IMG/VR virus record: IMGVR_UViG_3300009130_000011
Span: 38,755-102,754 of that record
Reading direction: 5' to 3' (one strand)
From: a virus
DNA: 64,000 nucleotides
In this document: in pieces, positions 45,346-52,889 of the stretch
Position numbering within the stretch: position 1 is the first letter of the stretch
How the letters are laid out: each line of letters begins with the position of its first letter
Notes under the pieces: generated by a model
What the model saw: the letters and a program-made list of their open reading frames with translations, nothing else
Told to the model about the DNA's origin: nothing
The model's database searches: none
Made by a program: the position numbers and the translations under genes

Positions 45346-45912
45346 TTATTTTATCCTAATCTCCTTCCAATAAACTTGTTTATCATTTACTAAGCTTCTA
45401 ATGTGTCTTTGTTTGGCGCTAAGCTGACTTTTGCCCATCTTGACTTCAATAAAAGTAACTCGCTCATCATCAAATGAAATGTAATCTATCGGCCTTCCTA
45501 AAAATACGCAGTTTTCTGGATCAAACTCAAATTGATCTAAGAAAGGAGCCAATGTCTCCGCAATATTTCCAAGTCTAACTTCACCGCTTTTCTTTTGAGA
45601 TAAAACTTTTTTACGTTGTTCTACTTCTTCTTTTAACTTTTCTTCTGTTTCTTCTAGCTGCTTTTCAAGATCTTTAGAATGAGTTCGCTCGTCTTCTAGA
45701 AATTGCTTTCTAATTTTTGAAACGTTTTCTGATTTTTCTTTTTCAAGTTCTTGGCTCATTACCTCTATTTTGAGGGAGCCAATTTCTTCTTTTAGTTGTT
45801 GTATTAAATCTGTATTAGGTTCAAGCTTTTTATTCTGACGCTTTAATCTGAAGAGGAAAAATAATAATATTATTATAACCCCGAGAAGAAAAAGTTCTAT
45901 AAAAAAATTCAT
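45346..45912 (-). CDS. Membrane-anchored Holliday-junction-resolvase-related endonuclease
   Basis: A 188-residue protein: an N-terminal transmembrane helix (MNFFIELFLLGVIIILLFFL), an acidic coiled coil (about residues 45-105), and a C-terminal Endonuc_Holl-type domain: SGEVRLGNIAETLAPFLDQF, VFLGRPIDYISFDD, ERVTFIEVKMGKSQLSAKQR with the catalytic EVK, and HIRSLVNDKQVYWKEIRIK. The family is predicted to cut DNA. In a polyamine operon next to porin-like gene, its role is unclear. Confidence 0.85.
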   Translation of the reverse strand: MNFFIELFLLGVIIILLFFLFRLKRQNKKLEPNTDLIQQLKEEIGSLKIEVMSQELEKEKSENVSKIRKQFLEDERTHSKDLEKQLEETEEKLKEEVEQRKKVLSQKKSGEVRLGNIAETLAPFLDQFEFDPENCVFLGRPIDYISFDDERVTFIEVKMGKSQLSAKQRHIRSLVNDKQVYWKEIRIK

Positions 45913-45917
45913 ATTTG

Positions 45918-46703
45918 TTATGAAGCAAAGTAATCAACTCTATTAATTTGATTTGTTGACCATAGAGATCTGTGCTCTGGGTCTGCATCTGTTATGCAAA
46001 GAAAATCTGGGTGGTGGTCTTGGTAAAAATTAGCAAAGATAACATTTAAATCTAGTCTACCGCTGCAATAGTGTGTCATTATCGCTCCATCTGGATTGCA
46101 GACTCTGATTAGCTCTTTATGAACTTCTGGATCATTAAATTTAAAAGCTCCTTTATCTGTTAGGTCTCCTATAATTATATCGAAAGAATTATCTTTGCAG
46201 GTTTTAATTAACTCAAAGCCGTCACCATATGTTATGTTAACATTTGGGTTATTCAAAGCTTTATTAGTAAAAGAAATGTATTCTGAAAGAATTGTAACTA
46301 ACTGATGGTCTAATTCAAAGCATTCAACCCCTGTGGCTCCATTATCTAAAAGCAGCGACGCTAATCCTAAGTCTCCTCCCCCAATTATTAATATTCTATC
46401 TAAGGGGATATCTCTTTCAAGCATTTTTAAGGCGCTTAAATAAATCGAATGGGTTTCATCTCCATAACATTCTTCTTCTTCGTTTTGAGAAACTCCCAGT
46501 TGGTATTCGTCATCTATAAAAACACGTAGATCTCCCATTGGAGACCTGTAAAGACTGAGCTTTTGGCCTGATGCAGTATTAGCATTAAGTATCAGCTTGT
46601 CATTATTTACGCAGTTTAATTGCAAAGGCATGCTTACCGAACGGCCTGTTTGCGTTTCCTCATTGAATCTCCAATGAGTAAAAAATGATGAAGGAGTATT
46701 CAT
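45918..46703 (-). CDS. speE: Spermidine synthase-like aminopropyltransferase
   Basis: A 261-residue polyamine synthase. SPMGDLRVFIDDEYQLGVSQ and NEEEECYGDETHSIYLSALK match the N-terminal and the Gly-rich catalytic loop; ILIIGGGDLGLASLLLDN (G-G-G-D) is the SAM-type site, CFELDHQLVTILSEYISFTN the E-L-D motif, and DIIIGDLTDKGAF the substrate Asp region. It transfers an aminopropyl group from decarboxylated SAM to putrescine, making spermidine, or a related diamine. Directly downstream of speD in the same operon, which strongly supports the pathway. Confidence 0.9.
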   Translation of the reverse strand: MNTPSSFFTHWRFNEETQTGRSVSMPLQLNCVNNDKLILNANTASGQKLSLYRSPMGDLRVFIDDEYQLGVSQNEEEECYGDETHSIYLSALKMLERDIPLDRILIIGGGDLGLASLLLDNGATGVECFELDHQLVTILSEYISFTNKALNNPNVNITYGDGFELIKTCKDNSFDIIIGDLTDKGAFKFNDPEVHKELIRVCNPDGAIMTHYCSGRLDLNVIFANFYQDHHPDFLCITDADPEHRSLWSTNQINRVDYFAS

Positions 46704-47117
46704 TTAAAATGAAGGGATCTTTTTTATATTTTTCCCAATTTTTCTGCGGAAGGTTTCTATTGTTACTGACACTTGGTGCTGGCCTTCTTCTACAAAACGA
46801 CCTAAAATGAGACTGGACAACAATCTTTGGTTTACTTTCGAGCAAGTGAATAGATCAAAAAACATAACTTTTTTCTCTGGCCAAGTATGAAAGCTTAAAT
46901 GAGACTCTGCAAGCAAAGCAAGAAGGGTAAACCCATAAGGGTCAAAGCTATGAGATTGGCACTTTAGAAGATTTAAGCTTAAGGCGCTGCATATGTCTTG
47001 ACAGAGAAGGGTATAGAATTCGTCTTTATCTTTTAACTTTTCCTCTTCTACATTGCAAACACATCCAAGGACATGAGTTTGACTATTCAAGTCAAGAACT
47101 TTAGTATCTATAGACAA
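46704..47117 (-). CDS. speD: S-adenosylmethionine decarboxylase proenzyme
   Basis: A 137-residue pyruvoyl enzyme. TLLALLAESHLSFHTWPEKK then VMFFDLFTCSKVN is the SpeD core: Glu-Ser cleavage site giving the pyruvoyl Ser, catalytic His, and Cys in the FDLFTC motif. N-terminal VLGCVCNVEEEKL matches the family's start. It makes decarboxylated SAM for SpeE, which follows one base later. A second, less canonical homolog lies at 31988-32392. Confidence 0.92.
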   Translation of the reverse strand: MSIDTKVLDLNSQTHVLGCVCNVEEEKLKDKDEFYTLLCQDICSALSLNLLKCQSHSFDPYGFTLLALLAESHLSFHTWPEKKVMFFDLFTCSKVNQRLLSSLILGRFVEEGQHQVSVTIETFRRKIGKNIKKIPSF

Positions 47118-47119
47118 GG

Positions 47120-47365
47120 CTATTTTTTTGTTAATGATATGATCCTGTCGTGCCTAAAAGACCTTACCGCTTTTCTGCCATAACAGTACGCTTTAAACCC
47201 TACATTGCTTCGCTCATCATTTTTGTTTCCAAAGGAGCTGTACAAATCAATCTTTCCTATCTGATATGTCTTAACTTTATTGTCGCTATTTTTATATACT
47301 ACATAGTATCTAGGTTCACTTGAGAGCGATTCTAAAGTTTTTTGTATGTACTTTTTGAGATTCAT
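47120..47365 (-). CDS. WYL-like domain protein (81 aa)
   Basis: Start at the ATG at 47365 (MNLKKYIQKTLESLSSEPRY), nine bases after the -10. The C-terminal half (TYQIGKIDLYSSFGNKNDER, then FKAYCYGRKAVRSFRHDRII) resembles WYL-type ligand-sensing domains seen at the ends of phage and bacterial proteins. First gene of the polyamine/porin unit, so it may regulate it. Only the domain is present; no HTH. Confidence 0.75.
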   Translation of the reverse strand: MNLKKYIQKTLESLSSEPRYYVVYKNSDNKVKTYQIGKIDLYSSFGNKNDERSNVGFKAYCYGRKAVRSFRHDRIISLTKK

Positions 47366-47374
47366 AAAGAAGCT

Positions 47375-47403
47375 AGTATAGCACAAAAATTTTTTATTGT
47401 CAA
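47375..47403 (-). promoter_or_regulatory. Sigma-70 type promoter, near-leaderless
   Basis: TTGACA, 17-base spacer, TATACT, then nine bases to the ATG at 47365. Drives the 44.4-47.4 kb unit. Confidence 0.9.
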
Positions 47404-47408
47404 GCTTT

Positions 47409-47651
47409 TTAATCGTCTTTAGGAAAGAAGCCATGTTTTTCGCAAACACCTACGCTATAGCCAACCTTCCAATTAAAATGCTGGATGTACAAAACCAACC
47501 CCCCAATTACGTACATGCGCCAATCATCTATAGAAAACGATGTAAAAAGCAAAAGGGCAACTAGAAAAAGCGGGCAATATTTGTTTGCACAATAGTCTAT
47601 CACTGTATTGAATTGAGATTTTGATTCGAATATTTCTTGATTTTCTTTCAT
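47409..47651 (-). CDS. Small membrane protein (80 aa)
   Basis: MKENQEIFESKSQFNTVIDY then CANKYCPLFLVALLLFTSFS: an N-terminal hydrophilic part followed by two possible transmembrane segments (about 29-42 and 46-60), a basic turn, and a C-terminal EKHGFFPKDD. It has its own promoter with an 18-base gap to the ATG. No family recognised. Confidence 0.7.
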   Translation of the reverse strand: MKENQEIFESKSQFNTVIDYCANKYCPLFLVALLLFTSFSIDDWRMYVIGGLVLYIQHFNWKVGYSVGVCEKHGFFPKDD

Positions 47652-47669
47652 AATTTTTATTTATGAAAG

Positions 47670-47698
47670 ATATTAGCACGAGAATGCTCTAGTGTCAA
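47670..47698 (-). promoter_or_regulatory. Sigma-70 type promoter with short leader
   Basis: TTGACA, 17-base spacer, TAATAT, then 18 bases to the ATG at 47651. The -35 lies at the DUF1501 stop. Confidence 0.85.
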
Positions 47699-48966
47699 GA
47701 CAAAATATCAAAAATCGGTGGCTCCCCATTGGAGACTTTAAATGGCCTTCCGCTGGGTGAGTATGTAATCTTCTCTATGCTTAAGCCCATCGCATGTGCA
47801 ATAGTAGCATTTATAGATGGCACATCAACGCCGTTTTCTTCTACATAATGAGCCCTGTCGTCAGATTTGCCATAAACGAATCCTTCTTTTACGCCTCCTC
47901 CTGCGAATAAAACGCTAAATGCGGAGGGGTGGTGATCTCTGCCGACCCTTCCAGCTTTAACTTCTGGAGTTCTTCCAAACTCACTTGCCACAACGACCAT
48001 TGTATCCGAGAGTAGACCTCTCAGGTTTAAATCTTCTAATAAAGAGCTCAAGCCAGCATCTAAAACGGTACCTCTTGTTTCCATGTTTCCAAAAACATCG
48101 TTATGCATGTCCCAGCCGCCATAAGAAACCTCAACAAATCTAACTTTATTTTCCACCAGCCTCCTTGCTAAAAGACAGCCTTGACCAAAATTATCTCTGC
48201 CATATTTATCTCTAAGCGACTCTGGCTCCTTGCTTAGGTCAAAAGCTTCAAGATCTTTGCTTTTCATTAGGCTAATGGCATTGTCATACAAATCTGAGTA
48301 AGCTCTAACTTGTTTTTGCGGAAAAGACTCTGTAAAATTTTTATTTAATACCCGTGAAGCATCTAGACGCTTGTGATATAAATTTTCTTCAACATATCCA
48401 GACTTTTTTACATTCTGTATGCCTGCATTTGGATTGCCTAGCGGTAATGGGCCATGCTTACTTTCAAAATAGCCTGCGCCTATAATCCCGCTACCCCCGT
48501 TGATTTTTACATTGTCAGGAAGGGTTTTGTTCAGCTTATCGCAAAGTTTACTAATCCAGCTCCCCATGCTTGGGTGAATAATTGTGCCCCTTTTTTGGTA
48601 GCTAGTATGAAGCAAATAGTTTGCTTGTTCGTGAGCTCCTTGATTACTATTAACCGACCTAACTAAAGAGGCAAGGTGCATCTGTTGGGCAGTTTTGGGG
48701 AGCCAATTGCCCAGCTGTATCCCGTCTGCTGAAGTATTTATAGCAGTAGTTTCTCCCATTACATCTTTATTTTCAGGCTTAGGATCGAAGGTGTCTAGAT
48801 GGGTCATGCCTCCCCTCATATTTAGAAAAATAACGTGACGAGCGGTTGGCATTTTTGTTGTTTTAGCCATGAGCTCCGAGCCATAAACCAGAGCGCTGAC
48901 GCCAAGATAGCTCCTAGCTATTTCTTTTGCAAATTGCCTGCGAGATAATTCATCTAACATTTTCAT
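47695..48966 (-). CDS. DUF1501 protein with Tat signal
   Basis: A 423-residue DUF1501 protein. The start MKMLDELSRRQFAKEIARSY has a twin-arginine motif SRRQFAK followed by a hydrophobic stretch, so it is probably exported folded. Core blocks: ARHVIFLNMRGGMTHLDTFD, CLLARRLVENKVRFVEVSYG, GWDMHNDVFGNMETRGTVLD, and ASEFGRTPEVKAGRVGRDHH, giving the alkaline-phosphatase-superfamily metal ligands. In Planctomycetota and Verrucomicrobiota, DUF1501 genes sit next to DUF1549/DUF1553 genes, as here, with unknown substrate. Their presence points to the host and to host-gene capture. Confidence 0.92.
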   Translation of the reverse strand: MKMLDELSRRQFAKEIARSYLGVSALVYGSELMAKTTKMPTARHVIFLNMRGGMTHLDTFDPKPENKDVMGETTAINTSADGIQLGNWLPKTAQQMHLASLVRSVNSNQGAHEQANYLLHTSYQKRGTIIHPSMGSWISKLCDKLNKTLPDNVKINGGSGIIGAGYFESKHGPLPLGNPNAGIQNVKKSGYVEENLYHKRLDASRVLNKNFTESFPQKQVRAYSDLYDNAISLMKSKDLEAFDLSKEPESLRDKYGRDNFGQGCLLARRLVENKVRFVEVSYGGWDMHNDVFGNMETRGTVLDAGLSSLLEDLNLRGLLSDTMVVVASEFGRTPEVKAGRVGRDHHPSAFSVLFAGGGVKEGFVYGKSDDRAHYVEENGVDVPSINATIAHAMGLSIEKITYSPSGRPFKVSNGEPPIFDILS

Positions 48967-48977
48967 GGTATAACTTT

Positions 48978-51005
48978 CTATTTAATAAATATAAATTCGT
49001 GTGCATTTAAAAGAATCCAAGAGACGTGTTTAAATCCATCCTTTTCATCGACATATTGTTTTAGTAATGTCGATTCGTTCGACATAGGTTTTCTTGAAAG
49101 AATTGAGAGAAAAGCATTTTCCACTTGTTTTTGTTTACTTTTTTCTGATTGCATTTGAACTATAAAGTCGGCATCTTTTTTATTTAAGATATTGGATTCG
49201 ACAAACCCGTTTAGCAAATTTAAAACTTGCGTAGTATTAGGCTCTGCGTTGCTGTTGTCTATCTGTTCTTTATCGCTGCCTCCAAACTGTCTAATTAAAT
49301 GGCCTCCCGGAGCAGGATAAGGTAGGTAGCTACTACGCACCAAGCTTCTGTCTTTGAACTTTTTATTATTAGCTTCGTAAGTGCTTAAAATCGCTAGGAG
49401 ATTCCTGTTCCCAGCATTTTCTTCTGCAAGTTGTTTGAAGTCTGCATAAATTTCTTCTCCTGTCATGTCTTTATATCGATCATAAATTACTGAATAGTCT
49501 TGCTGGTTGTATAAATAAACCCTGCCTGCGGAGTCTATGTCATTATAAACTAAAGTAACTAAAGAATCCCACAACTGCTCTCCAGTCATTCTTCTCAGGA
49601 TTGGGCCTTCGAAATTATATTCTTCAAGGCTTTTGTAGTCTTGTTTTTTTGCAGACCTTTGAAATAGTTTGGTATTTAAAAGAATTCTTTCGTATTCCCT
49701 TAAATCGTAATTCACTGAAACTAATAGACGCTCTAGATATTTCATTAGCTTTTGATTGCTTGCTACCGTATCGTCCATCATAGTGTCTATCGGTTCTATT
49801 AGCCCTGCGCCAAAAATTCTTTTCCAGATTCTGTTTGCAATCATGGTGGTGAATCTGGGGTTATCTTTGCTTGTTAACCAATCTGCAAAAACTTTTCTAC
49901 TACTACCTTGTGTGGTTTCTGTAGGTTTTGGAGTGAAAATTGCCTTGGCGAAAACAGTATCGCCCGGCTTGCCATCGTCCTCCGCAAAATCTCTAGGAAG
50001 TTTTATTGTGCCTGTTCCATTGTTTTCAATCCCTGATTGAATAGAATCTCTCACTACATTTCTCCAATTGTTAAAGAGGCCTGCGTTTGCATCCCCATCC
50101 GCATTAATTGCTCGGCTAAGTTCGCCTATTGATTTGCCTTGATTTCTAAGTCTAACGTTTCCAATGCCCGAAGTGAATGCAGTCATTTCGTAGAATTGGC
50201 GCTGGCTCCACTTGTCAAATGGGTGATTATGACACATCGCGCATTCAAGCCTAGTCCCCAAAAAGATTCTTATTGTATGTGAGAGATTATCTTCCTGCAT
50301 GCCTCGATCTCGCAGGTAATAACTTATAGCTTCTCCTCCATCCAGAAGCCTTCCGCTGCTTCCAATTAACTCCCTAACCATTTGATCGTAAGGTTTTTTA
50401 GATTCAATTGAATCTCTGAGCCATTTCCTGTATACCGAACCTACGTTAATGTTGGTTCCGTTGATTCTATCTTTCACCCTAAGCATGTCGCTCCACCAAT
50501 TCATTTGGTGATTTGTATATCCAGATGAATTTAATAGCTTTTGTATCAATTTATCTTTTTTAGAAGAGTCTCTATCGTTAACAAAAGAAAGTAATTCGTC
50601 TTGTGTTGGTATCCTTCCTGCGACCGTAAGATAAAGCCTTCTTGCATAAGCATAATCATCTAAAGGCTTAGTTTTATATAAGCGTTTGCTCCTTAAATTT
50701 TGCTCAATAAGCTCATCGATATATGCTGCATAGCCATTTAAGGTTCTTTGGTCTAGGGGTATTTTTGAGGGTGGGATGCTGCTGTATCTATTTTCCGAGT
50801 GATAAAGTTCAATTTGTTTTTGACTATCAATCGTAAGCGCTTCTATTTTAAATCTAAATTGCTGTAAATCTTTATCCCTAGCAATTCTAACATGAGTTTC
50901 ATTTGCATCCAATATTTTCGCCTCAAGAGAGTTGCCATCCTTGAAATAAAGGGTGGAGCCAAAACAAAAAGTAGTGGTAAGGAAGAAAAATAATAAAGCC
51001 TTCAT
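48978..51005 (-). CDS. DUF1549/DUF1553 protein
   Basis: A 675-residue secreted protein with signal peptide MKALLFFFLTTTFCFGSTLY. It has an SH3-like N-terminal part (FKDGNSLEAKILDANETHVR), then DUF1549: YARRLYLTVAGRIPTQDELL, WWSDMLRVKDRING, and RLECAMCHNHPFDKWSQRQF with a CxxCH c-type haem motif. DUF1553 follows: NPRFTTMIANRIWKRIFGAG, GPILRRMTGEQLWDSLVTLV and RKPMSNESTLLKQYVDE. The usual DUF1549 proteins are larger (about 800-1000 aa) with an extra cytochrome domain; this one is compact. Pairs with DUF1501 downstream. Function is unproven, possibly redox or carbohydrate related. Confidence 0.92.
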   Translation of the reverse strand: MKALLFFFLTTTFCFGSTLYFKDGNSLEAKILDANETHVRIARDKDLQQFRFKIEALTIDSQKQIELYHSENRYSSIPPSKIPLDQRTLNGYAAYIDELIEQNLRSKRLYKTKPLDDYAYARRLYLTVAGRIPTQDELLSFVNDRDSSKKDKLIQKLLNSSGYTNHQMNWWSDMLRVKDRINGTNINVGSVYRKWLRDSIESKKPYDQMVRELIGSSGRLLDGGEAISYYLRDRGMQEDNLSHTIRIFLGTRLECAMCHNHPFDKWSQRQFYEMTAFTSGIGNVRLRNQGKSIGELSRAINADGDANAGLFNNWRNVVRDSIQSGIENNGTGTIKLPRDFAEDDGKPGDTVFAKAIFTPKPTETTQGSSRKVFADWLTSKDNPRFTTMIANRIWKRIFGAGLIEPIDTMMDDTVASNQKLMKYLERLLVSVNYDLREYERILLNTKLFQRSAKKQDYKSLEEYNFEGPILRRMTGEQLWDSLVTLVYNDIDSAGRVYLYNQQDYSVIYDRYKDMTGEEIYADFKQLAEENAGNRNLLAILSTYEANNKKFKDRSLVRSSYLPYPAPGGHLIRQFGGSDKEQIDNSNAEPNTTQVLNLLNGFVESNILNKKDADFIVQMQSEKSKQKQVENAFLSILSRKPMSNESTLLKQYVDEKDGFKHVSWILLNAHEFIFIK

Positions 51006-51030
51006 AAAAAGAAATACACTTCTTTGAAAA

Positions 51031-51428
51031 TGGTGGAGGTGGCGGGAGTTGAACCCGCGTCCTAATCGCTTTCAAGCAATCACTTCTACAAGCTTAGTTA
51101 GTTTCTTTTTGAGTTGTTGATACTAACATCGAACTTCCTGTTTCAATTATTTGCAGTTTATTAACAGGTAAACCTTTTCTGTTTTGCAGATCAATGACCC
51201 CTTATCCCTTTTATCTGCGTCAAAAGGTAAGAGGTTAGCAGGTTAAGCTGCTAAGGCGAGCTTACGGCTCTTGAAACCGAAACGCTTCGCAGCGATGCGG
51301 TTCTTGAAACCGAGAGCTCTAACACGGTTTTTAGCGCCATGTAAAGCTTTGCACATTGATAACGAAGCCAAGTGCATCTCCGGCTTGCGGTGAAAGAATC
51401 CAACGCTAGTCGAATCCAGAACACCCCC
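51031..51428 (-). ncRNA. ssrA: tmRNA with a long basic tag
   Basis: The 5' end GGGGGTGTTCTGGATTCGAC and the 3' end GCGGGTTCAACTCCCGCC... followed by ACCTCCACCA match tmRNA; the acceptor GGGGGTG pairs CACCTCC with one G-U. The tag reading frame is at 51246-51335 and begins AKNRVRAL, contains the near-repeat GFKNR/GFKSR, and ends KLALAA before TAA. At about 30 residues with ten Lys/Arg and no acidic residue it is much longer and more basic than typical tags (about 10 residues in E. coli). CCA is encoded. tmRNA rescues stalled ribosomes and tags the peptide for proteolysis. Confidence 0.95.
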
Positions 51429-51444
51429 ATAAATTTTTCAAAGA

Positions 51445-51472
51445 ACTATAGTTTATACACTAAAATTTGTAA
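51445..51472 (-). promoter_or_regulatory. Possible tmRNA promoter
   Basis: TTACAA, 16-base spacer, TATAGT, 16 bases before the tmRNA 5' end (leader removed by RNase P). Weaker than others. Confidence 0.5.
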
Positions 51473-51701
51473 TTCTGAGCCTTATTTGCTCAAGATTTCC
51501 ACTCCTTACAAGAGTTCCGCTTAGGAATATGCAATCTTTGCCAAAAATACTATGCGGCTTTGCTATAACCCCTAGTACGCTCCCTTCTTTACTCTTAAAC
51601 TCAAGCATGTCTTGCTCAAGGCTGAGAATTGACGAGCCTTCGTAGAAATCTCCAATCATATCCTCACAATCACAGTCTAAAACTTCCGCACTGCAATTCA
51701 T
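51453..51701 (-). CDS. Small unknown protein (82 aa)
   Basis: MNCSAEVLDCDCEDMIGDFY... then beta-type LVRSGNLEQIRLRITNFSV. Cys at residues 3, 10 and 12. The 3' end overlaps the possible tmRNA promoter. No family recognised. Confidence 0.65.
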   Translation of the reverse strand: MNCSAEVLDCDCEDMIGDFYEGSSILSLEQDMLEFKSKEGSVLGVIAKPHSIFGKDCIFLSGTLVRSGNLEQIRLRITNFSV

Positions 51702-51702
51702 T

Positions 51703-51867
51703 CTAATTATAATACTTGGACATAACGCTTCTATTAAGCTTTAGTTGCTTAATCATATACCAAGCCTTAAATGGAACTGCAGCCGCCCACCCGAAGCTCA
51801 TAATTAACCCACATGTTCCAGACCAAGTCCAGAAACTTGAAAAAATAAATTCTAAAACTTCAGTCAT
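51703..51867 (-). CDS. Small membrane protein (54 aa)
   Basis: MTEVLEFIFSSFWTWSGTCG..., hydrophobic middle (LIMSFGWAAAVPFKAWYMI), basic end (KQLKLNRSVMSKYYN). One or two transmembrane segments; one base before the next gene. Unknown. Confidence 0.6.
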   Translation of the reverse strand: MTEVLEFIFSSFWTWSGTCGLIMSFGWAAAVPFKAWYMIKQLKLNRSVMSKYYN

Positions 51868-51926
51868 TGTCTATCGTCCACTTGATTCCAAATTTTTTGC
51901 TGATATTTTTTTTATAAAAAATTATT

Positions 51927-52214
51927 TTAAATTTTTAATAAAAGAGATTCTATGCTTTTTATCTCTTCTATTTCTGAGCGAAGTTCTCGTAACGCTCTCT
52001 CCCTGTGCCAATCTAGATCTTCTTGTTTTGCAATTCCTACGCCGGGATTATATACGGGATTAGACCACCGTTCTACGGTGTGCTTTACATTTTTGAGCCT
52101 ATCTTCTAAGGATTTCTTAAGAATAGAAAGCTCCTCTTTTGTGAAATGAATGCCGTAGACAACTTCTCCCTCAATCGAGTTACCAAATTCCATTCTTTCC
52201 ATAATATCTGACAC
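51927..52214 (-). CDS. Small helical protein (95 aa)
   Basis: GTG start at 52214 or internal ATG at 52202 (MERMEFGNSIEGEVVYGIHF). Then a long charged helix (LSILKKSLEDRLKNVKHTVE, REAALRELRSEIEEI-type). Probably coiled coil. With the -10 ending five bases before the GTG, leaderless GTG initiation is possible. Unknown function. Confidence 0.62.
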   Translation of the reverse strand: MSDIMERMEFGNSIEGEVVYGIHFTKEELSILKKSLEDRLKNVKHTVERWSNPVYNPGVGIAKQEDLDWHRERALRELRSEIEEIKSIESLLLKI

Positions 52215-52219
52215 ACCTT

Positions 52220-52248
52220 ATGATAACCTCAAAAAAATAAAAAGTCAA
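52220..52248 (-). promoter_or_regulatory. Sigma-70 type promoter
   Basis: TTGACT, 17-base spacer, TATCAT, five bases before the GTG at 52214 or 17 before the ATG at 52202. Confidence 0.78.
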
Positions 52249-52250
52249 GT

Positions 52251-52889
52251 CTAAAAAACCTTAAAGGAATCTCTTCCTAGAAAATCTTCAGCTAAATCAA
52301 TAAGTAAAAAATATAAATAATGAAAATCTTTACTCAAGTATTCTGGAGACATGCAAACAAATACTTCTGCAAAACTTTTTTCTTTTAATTTGGCGTCAGA
52401 AATTGTGTTGTAAAAATAAATCGATCTTTCTTGCTCTACCCTGCCATCTTTTAATACGTTAGAGTTGAATTTTCCGTAAGATAAAGATTGTGACTGCAAG
52501 GAAAGTAAATCTTGTTGAGGGAGAAGTTCAGAACTTCTATTTTTAATCCAATGGTATTCATTTAAAAGTCCAGATCTCATTGTCCATCCCACCCAATTGC
52601 TTTCGCATACTACCCCATCTTCGAAGCCAACCATATCTTCTGGTTCGTAGTAAATGTCGTGGTGGTCATCTATATTATATATATTAACTAAAGAGCGACC
52701 GCTTATACATGATAGTATATCGGAATGAGTTTGAGAAAAGGAAATATTTGGCAGATCTTTATGTGTCGAGCCGTATTGCTTGGAAATAATACCTGTAAAG
52801 AGCCTTATGATATCCCTCAGGCTGCGCTCGTCTTTGCAAAAATCGACATCTATAGATAGGATATTGAAATCCTCTGTATCATTGGTCAT
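52251..52889 (-). CDS. Unknown protein with Asp/His-rich motifs (212 aa)
   Basis: A 212-residue protein with NILSIDVDFCKDERSLRDII (about 8-27) and VNIYNIDDHHDIYYEPEDMV (about 67-86). The pair DxD and DDHHD is reminiscent of arginase-fold metal sites such as UPF0489-type proteins, but the rest is too different to assign. Overlaps the UvsE copy by 11 bases, so the two are translated together. Function unknown. Confidence 0.72.
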   Translation of the reverse strand: MTNDTEDFNILSIDVDFCKDERSLRDIIRLFTGIISKQYGSTHKDLPNISFSQTHSDILSCISGRSLVNIYNIDDHHDIYYEPEDMVGFEDGVVCESNWVGWTMRSGLLNEYHWIKNRSSELLPQQDLLSLQSQSLSYGKFNSNVLKDGRVEQERSIYFYNTISDAKLKEKSFAEVFVCMSPEYLSKDFHYLYFLLIDLAEDFLGRDSFKVF

